Positions 24,401 to 36,400 of a stretch of DNA of 64,000 nucleotides are shown in pieces. The stretch spans positions 2,557,001 through 2,621,000 of the forward strand of contig CATNEN010000039.1 of NCBI GenBank assembly GCA_950097015.1. Direction: 5' to 3'. How positions within the stretch are numbered: position 1 is the stretch's first letter; the number at the start of each line of letters is the position of its first letter. The notes beneath the pieces are model-generated. The model saw nothing but the letters and a program-made list of their open reading frames with translations, had not been told where the DNA came from and did not search any database. This stretch comes from Macrostomum hystrix (lineage: Eukaryota > Platyhelminthes > Macrostomidae). Position numbers and translations under genes: made by a program.

Positions 24401-27400
24401 CCTGTCAGGATCTCCATCACCTGTGCCCGCTTGTCGCGCTGCTTCTCGTAGAGGTTCTTTGTGTTCTCAGGCAGGCTGTCCAGTTTCTGAGGTGGCGAAA
24501 CGCGTACAAAATCACAAACTCTGGGTAACTTTTGCAGGCCAGTTACCTGCCGTACCCCACATTCTACAAAGTAGGCCCTGCATTCTACAAAGTAGGCCAT
24601 GCATTCTACAAAGTAGGCCATGCATTCTACAAAATAAGCCATGCATTCTACAAAATAAGCCATGCATTCTACAAAGTAGGCCATGCATTCTACAAAATAA
24701 GCCATGCATTCTACAAAATCAGCCATGCATTCTACAAAGTAGGCCATGCATTCTACAAAATAAGCCATGCATTCTACAAAGTAGGCAATGAATTCTACAA
24801 AATAAGCCATGCATTCTACAAAATCAGCTATGCATTCTACAAAATCAGCCATGCATTCTACAAAGTAGGCCATGCATTCTACAAAATAAGCCATGCATTC
24901 TACAAAGTAGGCCATGCGTTCTACAAAATCAGCCATGCATTCTACAAAGTAGGCCATGCATTCTACAAAATAAGCCATGCATTCTACAAAATAAGCCATG
25001 CATTCTACAAAATAAGCCATGCATTCTACAAAGTAGGCCATGCATTCTACAAAATAAGCCATGCATTCTACAAAATAAGCCATGCATTCTACAAAATAAG
25101 CCATGCATTCTACAAAATCAGCCATGCATTCTACAAAATAAGCCATGCATTCTACAAAATCAGCCATGCATTCTACAAAATCAGCCATGCATTCTACAAA
25201 ATAAGCCATGCATTCTACAAAGTAGGCCATGCATTCTACAAAATCAGCCATGCATTCTACAAAATAAGCCATGCATTCTACAAAATAAGCCATGCATTCT
25301 ACAAAATCAGCCATGCATTCTACAAAATAAGCCATGCATTCTACAAAATCAGCCATGCATTCTACAAAATAAGCCATGCATTCTACAAAATCAGCCATGC
25401 ATTCTACAAAATAAGCCATGCATTCTACAAAGTAGGCCATGCATTCTACAAAATAAGCCATGCATTCTACAAAATAAGCCATGCATTCTACAAAATAAGC
25501 CATGCATTCTACAAAATAAGCCATGCATTCTACAAAGTAGGCCATGCATTCTACAAAATAAGCCATGCATTCTACAAAAAAAGCCATGCATTCTACAAAA
25601 TAAGCCATGCATTCTACAAAGTAGGCCATGCATTCTACAAAATAAGCCATGCATTCTACAAAATAAGCCATGCATTCTACAAAATAAGCCATGCATTCTA
25701 CAAAATAAGCCATCCATTCTACAAAATAAGCCATGCATTCTACAAAATAAGCCATGCATTCTACAAAATAAGCCATCCATTCTACAAAATAAGCCATGCA
25801 TTCTACAAAGTAGGCCATGCATTCTACAAAATAAGCCATGCATTCTACAAAATAAGCCATGCATTCTACAAAATCAGCCATGCATTCTACAAAGTAGGCC
25901 ATGCATTCTACAAAATAAGCCATGCATTCTACAAAATAAGCCATGCATTCTACAAAGTAGGCCATGCATTCTACAAAATAAGCCATGCATTCTACAAAGT
26001 AGGCCATGCATTCTACAAAATAAGCCATGCATTCTACAAAATAAGCCATGCATTCTACAAAGTAGGCCATGCATTCTACAAAATAAGCCATGCATTCTAC
26101 AAAATAAGCCATGCATTCTACAAAATAAGCCATGCATTCTACAAAATAAGCCATGCATTCTACAAAATAAGCCATGCATTCTACAAAATAAGCCATGCAT
26201 TCTACAAAGTAGGCCATGCATTCTACAAAATAAGCCATGCATTCTACAAAATAAGCCATGCATTCTACAAAGTAGGCCATGCATTCTACAAAATAAGCCA
26301 TGCATTCTACAAAGTAGGCCATGCATTCTACAAAATAAGCCATGCATTCTACAAAATAAGCCATGCATTCTACAAAGTAGGCCATGCATTCTACAAAATA
26401 AGCCATGCATTCTACAAAATAAGCCATGCATTCTACAAAGTAGGCCATGCATTCTACAAAATAAGCCATGCATTCTACAAAGTAGGCCATGCATTCTACA
26501 AAATAAGCCATGCATTCTACAAAATAAGCCATGCATTCTACAAAGTAGGCCATGCATTCTACAAAATAAGCCATGCATTCTACAAAATAAGCCATGCATT
26601 CTACAAAGTAGGCCATGCATTCTACAAAATAAGCCATGCATTCTACAAAAGTAGGCCATGCATTCTACAAAATAAGCCATGCATTCTACAAAATAAGCCA
26701 TGCATTCTACAAAGTAGGCCATGCATTCTACAAAATAAGCCATGCATTCTACAAAGTAGGCCATGCATTCTACAAAATAAGCCATGCATTCTACAAAATA
26801 AGCCATGCATTCTACAAAGTAGGCCATGCATTCTACAAAATAAGCCATGCATTCTACAAAATAAGCCATGCATTCTACAAAGTAGGCCATGCATTCTACA
26901 AAATAAGCCATGCATTCTACAAAGTAGGCCATGCATTCTACAAAATAAGCCATGCATTCTACAAAATAAGCCATGCATTCTACAAAGTAGGCCATGCATT
27001 CTACAAAATAAGCCATGCATTCTACAAAATAAGCCATGCATTCTACAAAATAAGCCATGCATTCTACAAAATAAGCCATGCATTCTACAAAGTAGGCCAT
27101 GCATTCTACAAAATAAGCCATGCATTCTACAAAGTAGGCCATGCATTCTACAAAATAAGCCATGCATTCTACAAAATAAGCCATGCATTCTACAAAGTAT
27201 GCCATGCATTCTACAAAATAAGCCATGCATTCTACAAAATAAGCCATGCATTCTACAAAGTAGGCCATGCATTCTACAAAATAAGCCATGCATTCTACAA
27301 AGTAGGCCATGCATTCTACAAAATAAGCCATGCATTCTACAAAATAAGCCATGCATTCTACAAAGTAGGCCATGCATTCTACAAAATAAGCCATGCATTC

Positions 27401-30400
27401 TACAAAATAAGCCATGCATTCTACAAAGTAGGCCATGCATTCTACAAAATAAGCCATGCATTCTACAAAGTAGGCCATGCATTCTACAAAATAAGCCATG
27501 CATTCTACAAAATAAGCCATGCATTCTACAAAGTAGGCCATGCATTCTACAAAATAAGCCATGCATTCTACAAAGTAGGCCATGCATTCTACAAAATAAG
27601 CCATGCATTCTACAAAATAAGCCATGCATTCTACAAAGTAGGCCATGCATTCTACAAAATAAGCCATGCATTCTACAAAATAAGCCATGCATTCTACAAA
27701 GTAGGCCATGCATTCTACAAAATAAGCCATGCATTCTACAAAGTAGGCCATGCATTCTACAAAATAAGCCATGCATTCTACAAAATAAGCCATGCATTCT
27801 ACAAAGTAGGCCATGCATTCTACAAAATAAGCCATGCATTCTACAAAGTAGGCCATGCATTCTACAAAATAAGCCATGCATTCTACAAAGTAGGCCATGC
27901 ATTCTACAAAATAAGCCATGCATTCTACAAAATAAGCCATGCATTCTACTAAGGGTCGGCGCGATGTATAAAATGGTGCAAATTAGGGAATTGAACTGTT
28001 ACTTTTAATGAGCCATCATTCGGAACCTCCATTCAAGTACTTTGTGTCAGTGCTCAGCGCTTCAAGATGAGTAAAGGTGCTTAAGTGCATGCAATCAAGT
28101 CGTGCTTTTAGAGCTTATCATGGAAATTAGATTAGTTAAAGCATTACAGCAGAACTATTTATAGCACATTAGGTAAAACACGAACCTACCTTTGAAAGCT
28201 AGAGTTCCAGTGGTAGAGTTGAGAGGTACGAGTACAATAAATATTATATTATATTCTTTCTTAATAGTCTAATAATAGCCTAATAAGTGTCAAACATAAA
28301 ACTCGTACTTTTTCTACGCTGATTTGCAGTTGCTGTGAGTTACTATTTTTCCTTTGCTTTCGCTTTTTTCCTGTAACACCTAAGAGTTCGCTGTGCTCCC
28401 TGACCCGTCTGACCGCACCCACCAATCCGGTTGTCTGGCCCGGCTTGTGCTCGCTAAGTCGGAGTTCTCTGATTGGTTGAAATGCCCTACCCACCCACCC
28501 ACCTGCCCTACCCACCTGTGTGGCTTTAGCCCTAACCCCACTCCCAATCCGCGGCCGACACGATTCGGTTCTGCTGCGGGACGGAGTCGGCGCCTGATTG
28601 GTCAGCCCCGCACCACCTTTCTCTGCCCCGTTTCAGGCGTCACCCTGCTCCAGCGCCCACCCTCCTCCGTCTCGTGCAGTACATGCAGTTAATGTGCAGC
28701 GCACGACCTCCCCCACGCTCAATTCAACAATTTGAGTAGCGTAGAGATGTCGCATACAAGAAAAGGAAGCAAATGCCAGCCACGAAAACGCTCTCGAGCC
28801 GAGCCGAAACGCCTCCAGCGAAGGAGCAGTGCAGCCTCTGACCCCTCCCGGTTAGACTTACCACTTGATCATTTGCAGTCTCGAGTGGCCATCCACTCAC
28901 AGGGATACATTTTTAATTCAGTTTTTGGGATAGGGAGTGTTCGTACTTCCCTTCCTTTCAACTTCCTCCCAACCCTGAAGTGTCTGAACACCTCGACGAT
29001 TGCCGACCCCTCTCCTCCACGATGTTCTTCCACGGTGAAGTCCGGGCGGTCCAGTACTCGAATCCTGTGCATGAACCGCCTGGCTAGTAGCCAGTGCGAA
29101 AATTTGAACCTTAAAACCTATTTTCTAGACCCCGAGACGGGCAGTTCCATGCCTCGCATCGCACGGACTAATCGGTGGGACCTCGAAAAAGGAGAAATTC
29201 TAAAATGTTAAACAGAGAATTCTTACCGACTCGGCATTCACGGAGACTTTGTCGTAGCCCGAGCCGGCAGCTGTCACCAGATCGCTCCCGGTGAGCTCTG
29301 CATGTGGGTTAGATAGGCAGGCCTACGATGCTGTACTTTTAAATGACTATTGAACTGGACTTCGGTCCATCGTGTCCAAGACTTCTGATGAAACTTACGC
29401 GCAATGGTCTGTCTACTGTTGGCGATGACAACCGCCGCCACACTCTGAATGCCCTTGTTAGAGTCCAGCAGGTTGCCCTTGTACAGAGTGCTGATCAGGT
29501 CCGCCTTGCCAGAGAGAACGTCGGCTATGATCTTCTCGGCCAGAACAACCGTCGGATGGTGTGTCTGAAGACAATTGGGTGTGTCTGATGAGAATTGGGT
29601 GTGTCTGAAGAGAATTGGGTGTGTCTGAAGAGAATTGGGTGGTCTGAAGACAATTGGGCGTGTCTCAAGAGAATTGGGTGTGTCCGACCAATCAGTCACT
29701 CACCGTCACCGTCCGGAAGCAGTGCTTCACGAATGCGCCCAGCCTGTCAGTTGCGATGACGCAGACCGTCTGCTCCAGCTCGAAGTATGGAAACGTCCCT
29801 ATGAACTCAGGAGTCTTTGAGAAGCCAATCATTGTGCCGATGGTTGTGGCGTTGGTGTCCGGTTGAACTGCGAATGCGATGAAAAGGCTATTCTCTTTCT
29901 TAGGTTTCTAAAGAGCTTGAGAGTCTAGTGACTTAGTCTGGTGAGACTCACCGCCGTGAGTAGGGGCTACTCAGGCACAAACTGACAGGACTCGATGCTG
30001 TCCCAGTAGGGGGCTACTCAGGCACAAACTGACAGGACTCGATGCTGTCCCAGTAAGGGGCTACTCAGGCACAAACTGACAGGACTCGATGCTGTCCCAG
30101 TAGGGGGCTACTCACGCACAAACTGACAGGACTCGATGCTGTCCCAGTAGGGGGCTACTCAGGCACAAACTGACAGGACTCGATGCTGTCCCAGTAGGGG
30201 GCTACTCAGGCACAAACTGACAGGACTCGATGCTGTCCCAGTAGGGGGCTACTCAGGCACAAGCTGACAGGACTCGATGCTGTCCCAGTAGGGGGCTACT
30301 CAGGCACAAACTGACAGGACTCGATGCTGTCCCAGTAGGGGGCTACTCACGCACAAACTGACAGGACTCGATGCTGTCCCAGTAGGGGGCTACTCAGGCA

Positions 30401-33400
30401 CAAACTGACAGGACTCGATGCTGTCCCAGTAGGGGGCTACTCAGGCACAAACTGACAGGACTCGATGCTGTCCCAGTAGGGGGCTACTCAGGCACAAACT
30501 GACAGGACTCGATGCTGTCCCAGTAGGGGGCTACTCACGCACAAACTGACAGGACTCGATGCTGTCCCAGTAGGGGGCTACTCAGGCACAAACTGACAGG
30601 ACTCGATGCTGTCCCAGTAGGGGGCTACTCAGGCACAAACTGACAGGACTCGATGCTGTCCCAGTAGGGGGCTACTCAGGCACAAACTGACAGGACTCGA
30701 TGCTGTCCCAGTAGGGGGCTACTCAGGCACAAACTGACAGGACTCGATGCTGTCCCAGTAGGGGGCTACTCACGCACAAACTGACAGGACTCGATGCTGT
30801 CCCAGTAGGGGGCTACTCAGGCACAAACTGACAGGACTCGATGCTGTCCCAGTAGGGGGCTACTCAGGCACAAACTGACAGGACTCGATGCTGTCCCAGT
30901 AGGGGGCTACTCAGGCACAAACTGACAGGACTCGATGCTGTCCCAGTAGGGAGCTACTCAGGCACAAACTGACAGGACTCGATGCTGTCCCAGTAGGGAG
31001 CTACTCAGGCACAAACTGACAGGACTCGATGCTGTCCCAGTAGGGAGCTACTCAGGCACAAACTGACAGGACTCGATGCTGTCCCAGTAAAGGGCTACTC
31101 AGGCACAAACTGACAGGACTCGATGCTGTCCCAGTAGGGAGCTACTCAGGCACAAACTGACAGGACTCGATGCTGTCCCAGTAGGGAGCTACTCAGGCAC
31201 AAACTGACAGGACTCGATGCTGTCCCAGTAGGGGGCTACTCAGGCACAAACTGACACGACTCGATGCTGTCCCAGTAGGGGGCTACTCAGGCACAAACTG
31301 ACAGGACTCGATGCTGTCCCAGTAGGGGGCTACTCACGCATAAACTGATACGACTCGATGCCGTCCGTGTCGTTAAAGCCAGTGCAGTTGATGCGAAAGA
31401 CAGTAACTCCAGCTGTGCCATTGGTTCCATTGAGGTTGCAAACACCCACAGCAGGTATGGTGTTAGCGAACAACAAGATGCAGCCCTGACCTTCCTTCTC
31501 TGTACCTCTTAGCGACGTCAGGCAAATGCGGAATCTTCGCGAGCCCGATGGTACCGAGTCGAACAGCTTGGGTATTACCGTCACTTCTGAGCGGCTTGAT
31601 CCTGGAGGGTGCCGAGGTCAGGTTTATGGGCAAACTCTGTGGTTCTGGTGTTTCCAATAAAAGCAGATCGGTTCCATTGGTATGGTATAGGTATTTTAAA
31701 TTACCTATTTGAAAAGCACAGGCCTATCAAGAAGCTGAGACATGCGCTAGCTCTCACCCTCAATGTAGAGGTATGAATAAGCCGAGTCGATCTGCTTCCA
31801 GTCAGTGCCGTTCAGGAATTCCATGGTCCACAGATTGTCGCTGCAGATTCCCGCGCCCGAGGGGCCGCACAGACCAGCCAGCTGAATAACGTCGGATGGA
31901 TTGATCAGCTGATATCCCGGCATGGTCCGAAGCGGGGTGCAGTCAACGCCCGTGCGACACCTGAATATCAGAGGTGCGAACTGAGGTGTTGATGTCGATT
32001 TGTCGCTGAGCTTACAGTCACCAATCCCTATGTAGTGCCTGTGTTTCTCAGGTCGACTGCTCGCCAAGGCCGTTGTGTTTGAAGCCGGTTTGTTTGAACC
32101 CTCCTCCCCCGTCCCTGCTCAGGCTGCCCTGTGCCGCTATCCGATTGGCTGGGTGCGGGCCTTGTCTTTCAACCCTTACCCCAGCCCTGCGTGGCTTTGC
32201 CCCTCCCCGCCAATCAGCTCTGCGTAGCTTTGCCCGTCCACCCGGCCAGCGCGTACAACCCTCCCCTCCCTGCACGCTGGTGGCTTGACTCTGTTTGTGC
32301 ACCGCCTCCCTTGTCTGCCCCCCTGCTGCCCTATTTGTTTGTCAATATCTGCCCGTGCCGGGGCAACCGCGCTCGCTCCCGCGAACTTTATGATTCTGTA
32401 AAGACGGTCTCTTGCTGCGAAGTCTCAAGGTATTGCATACAAATACACAGAAATCCTGTCATCCTGTCATTCTGCGCTCCGACCGGTTAGCGCTGCATTC
32501 GTGTCTGTTTCATTTCGTAGTGCTCCGTTCTCCGTACAGGCCTGTATCTTTATTAGAAGTGCTGTATGAGCGTCCTAACGCCACATGCAGTCACTACACA
32601 TACCTACTGGACAGTCACTACACATACCTACTGGACAGTCACTACACATACCTACTGGACAGTCACTACACACACCTACTGGACAGTCACTACACATACC
32701 TACTGGACAGTCACTACACATACCTACTGGACAGTCACTACACATACCTACTGGACAGTCACTACACATACCTACTGGACAGTCACTACACATACCTACT
32801 GGACAGTCACTACACATACCTACTGGACAGTCACTACACATACCTACTGGACAGTCACTACACATACCTACTGGACAGTCACTACACATACCTACTGGAC
32901 AGTCACTACACATACCTACTGGACAGTCACTACACATACCTACTGGACAGTCACTACACATACCTACTGGACAGTCACTACACATACCTACTGGACAGTC
33001 ACTACACATACCTACTGGACAGTCACTACACATACCTACTGGACAGTCACTACACATACCTACTGGACAGTCACTACACATACCTACTGGACAGTCACTA
33101 CACATACCTACTGGACAGTCACTACACATACCTACTGGACAGTCATTACACATACCTACTGGACAGTCACTACACATACCTACTGGACAGTCACTACACA
33201 TACCTACTGGACAGTCACTACACATACCTACTGGACAGTCATTACACATACCTACTGGACAGTCACTACACATACCTACTGGACAGTCACTACACATACC
33301 TACTGGACAGTCACTACACATACCTACTGGACAGTCACTACACATACCTACTGGACAGTCACTACACATACCTACTGGACAGTCACTACACATACCTACT

Positions 33401-36400
33401 GGACAGTCACTACACATACCTACTGGACAGTCACTACACATACCTACTGGCAGTCACTACACATACCTACTGGAAACAAAATACTACTTGTGAAATTACT
33501 CTATATTATATGAATATAGTTCGAGTATTTCTATTTTGGTTACTCCAATAAATGACTATCAACGGGACATTGACGAGTTTTGAGTGCATTAGCAGTTAGC
33601 TTACCTGACATTCACTTCAGTGGGGTCTGTTGCGACGATTTCCATTTGAATTGTGGCGTCCCCGCTTCTACTGCCCTTGAAGCCTTGGACCCGGAACATA
33701 TAGGTTTGGTTGATCATCAAGTTCTGACCCGGAAAGCAGAAGGTGCCCTCTGTAGTGTTAATGTAGCCTGGACCCACTCCGAAGCAGCCGTAGAGTGGAG
33801 GCGTGTAGTTGCTCAAGCTTGCAAAGCTAAACAGCGGGTTCTGCACCGGAGTTCGGCTTTTCAGCGCTGGCGCCGCTTCATTCTTCATGTAGCAGTGATA
33901 GGTCCAGTTGCCGATTCCCTGGTCAGCTGCTTGCGGGCTCACCACATCCGGGTCGTTGGAGAAGCTGTACGGATCGAGGCAGATGCGTTGCCTAACACCC
34001 CTCCTCACTAGGCTCATCCCGCCCTGGGTGAACGAAATCACCAATGGGGAGTTCACTATTTGCAAGTAGATCTGCACGTTGCTTGAGAACTCCTCCAATG
34101 TGATGCTCTTGTTCATGACGACCTTGGCTGATACTATGTAGAGGCCTATCTCCAAGAAGTGCTTCGGCAGTGCCAGGATCGTATTGCGATAGGTCGCGAG
34201 CTTTGACGCGTCGATGCTTTCGATCGGCCTTTTCGTGGCCTCGTCGATCCTGGTGATATTCCACTCGCGCACATTCTGCATTGTGACGGGGCAGTCCAGA
34301 CTATTCACAATGCATTCTATTGTGACAACCTCCGAGCGCAGGGCGCGCATCGGGTTCTCATAGTTGGTGTACTCTGTGTCCTTCATTGTCAGCACTGGCG
34401 GTCTACAGTTAGTAAGGGACACGGCTATCACAGCTGTGTAGTAAAGCGAGATGAAGTCATTGCAGGCGATCGCTTTGACATTGTACGAGTTTTGCAAAGG
34501 ATAGATTACGCTGAAGTTCAGTGCATTGTTTTCAATATATTGACCAGTGAAATTGTAATTTGTAGCATTCCTCAAGCAGCCACTCCTGCAGCTGGACGGT
34601 CCGAATAGGAACCTCTGGTCCTGCAGGCCCAGGTCCACCTGTATGCAGGTATCTTGGGAAATCATATCCCAGGCAAGGTCGATATGCCGCCGTATTCCAG
34701 GTTTTGTGACCCCTTCGCGATCTACGAAGCGACCGTTCAGAATGTTGCCGCCAATCGTGATGTTGGCCCGAAAGGTGGCGTTGAACAGGGGGTTCCAGGC
34801 AACCAGGTAAACCTCATATTCGCCTGTCTGGAATGCAGGGTTTTGTAGTGGGAATGAAACCAGAGCTATAAGTTGTCTAAATTGGGCAGCAATGAAAAGC
34901 TGGGAAATAGGGCAGCTCACATCGTTCATATACTGGAACACGTCTTGAGTCCTGTTGAAGGAAACGAACTCAGTTGTAGAGACCACTGGGTACTTAGCTA
35001 TGAGTAGGCGATATCCCTCCACGAAGCCTGGAAATTGCCGAAAAAATCACCTGAATGAGCACAATGTCTTTTGGAGGGCTGAATTAGTACAGTCAATGCT
35101 GGATAGTAAATGCTGTTGTGACATAAACAAGAGGTTTTGTTAACTTTTTTTAGATATTGAATAAAAACTGCACTGACGAAGCTTACCTGACGATACAAAA
35201 GGCTGCAGAACAATTTGCGTCCTGCTGGGGAAAATTAGCCTTTGATTGCCGTAGCCGCTTTGGACTGCCGAGTCTGCTGTCAGCCGGTACCAGATTGACG
35301 TGTTCAGTTGACTGATGCTGTCAAACATGCCGACCTGTTGCAGATGTTCAAATTAAGTAAATTTCAAACTCTGAGTCCAACGCCTCTCAGGTTTGGAACT
35401 GCTCAATCCGGATCGCGAGTGCAACGCCTCTCAGGTTTGGGACTGCTCACTCCGGATCGCGAGTCCAACGCCTCTCAGGTTTGGGACTACTCACTCCGGA
35501 TCGCGAGTCCAACGCCTCTCAGGTTTGGGACTGCTCACTCCGGATCGCGAGTCCAACGCCTCTCAGGTTTGGAACTGCTCAATCCCGATCGCGAGTCCAA
35601 CAACTCTCAGGTTTGGAACTGCTCAATCCGGATCGCGAGTCCAACAACTCTCAGGTTTGGGACTACTCACTCCGGATCGCGAGTCCAACAACTCTCAGGT
35701 TTGGGACTACTCACTCCGGATCGCGAGTCCAACGCCTCTCAGGTTTGGGACTGCTCACTCCGGATCGCGAGTGCAAGAACTCTCAGGTTTGGGACTGCTC
35801 ACCTCCAGCTGTTTACTATTGTTTAATATTCAGAAATTGGCTGCTAGAGTAGGTGTACTAACCTCAAAATTAAGAGTGATGTTGCTGCCGTTATTAAATA
35901 TGTAGAATCTGAACGACTTGTAGCCCGCACTGGCGAAGTTGTAGTGTACTGTTGTCAAGGGAAATTTAAATTGAGTTCTGTTCACCCCATTGCCACTCTC
36001 GTCTGTAATTTCAATAACTGAGCCGTCGGGCTGGTCTTCAGGCAGTCCATTGTAGCTTATGTTGAACTGAACTGGCGCTGTTTGTTACAAGATGGTGGGC
36101 GAAAAAAACAATTTTCGTTTTGATTTTTTTCCTTTTTTAAATTCTCAGAAATCCGAATTGTTGGGCCTACCTCCGAAGATTTGGTCACCACTTTTAGAAA
36201 TGCTTATAGTGCTGCTTGATATCGGATTCACAATGGTCACATTGACATCCCTGAAGTAGCATTGTGCCGGATTGCAGATGGTTACTTGCAGGCGTCTACT
36301 GCCCACGGTCGTGTATGTGTAGTTCATGACCTTCGTGTCACCCATCGTTATGTCTGCAATTACAGAAGCGAGCGGCAGCGTTGGCATCGTTTTCATGAGG

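Noticed and set aside
24208-28008. Open frames of 433-1,158 codons on both strands (AYFVEC or HAFYKI repeats)
   Set aside because: They come from the 21-bp satellite, open on both strands, inside an intron.
28732-29211. 159-codon + frame as a gene
   Set aside because: No recognised domain, no splice or start support, and it lies antisense inside a polycystin intron.
29950-31337. CRISPR-like array
   Set aside because: Direct repeats here and elsewhere have no unique spacers between units; they are simple tandem arrays in a eukaryotic genome.
32412-33551. Four overlapping open frames of about 290-380 codons
   Set aside because: 24-bp satellite read in four frames; no unique coding sequence.
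35308-35905. Three overlapping + frames of 123-172 codons
   Set aside because: Products of the 44-bp array in a polycystin intron.
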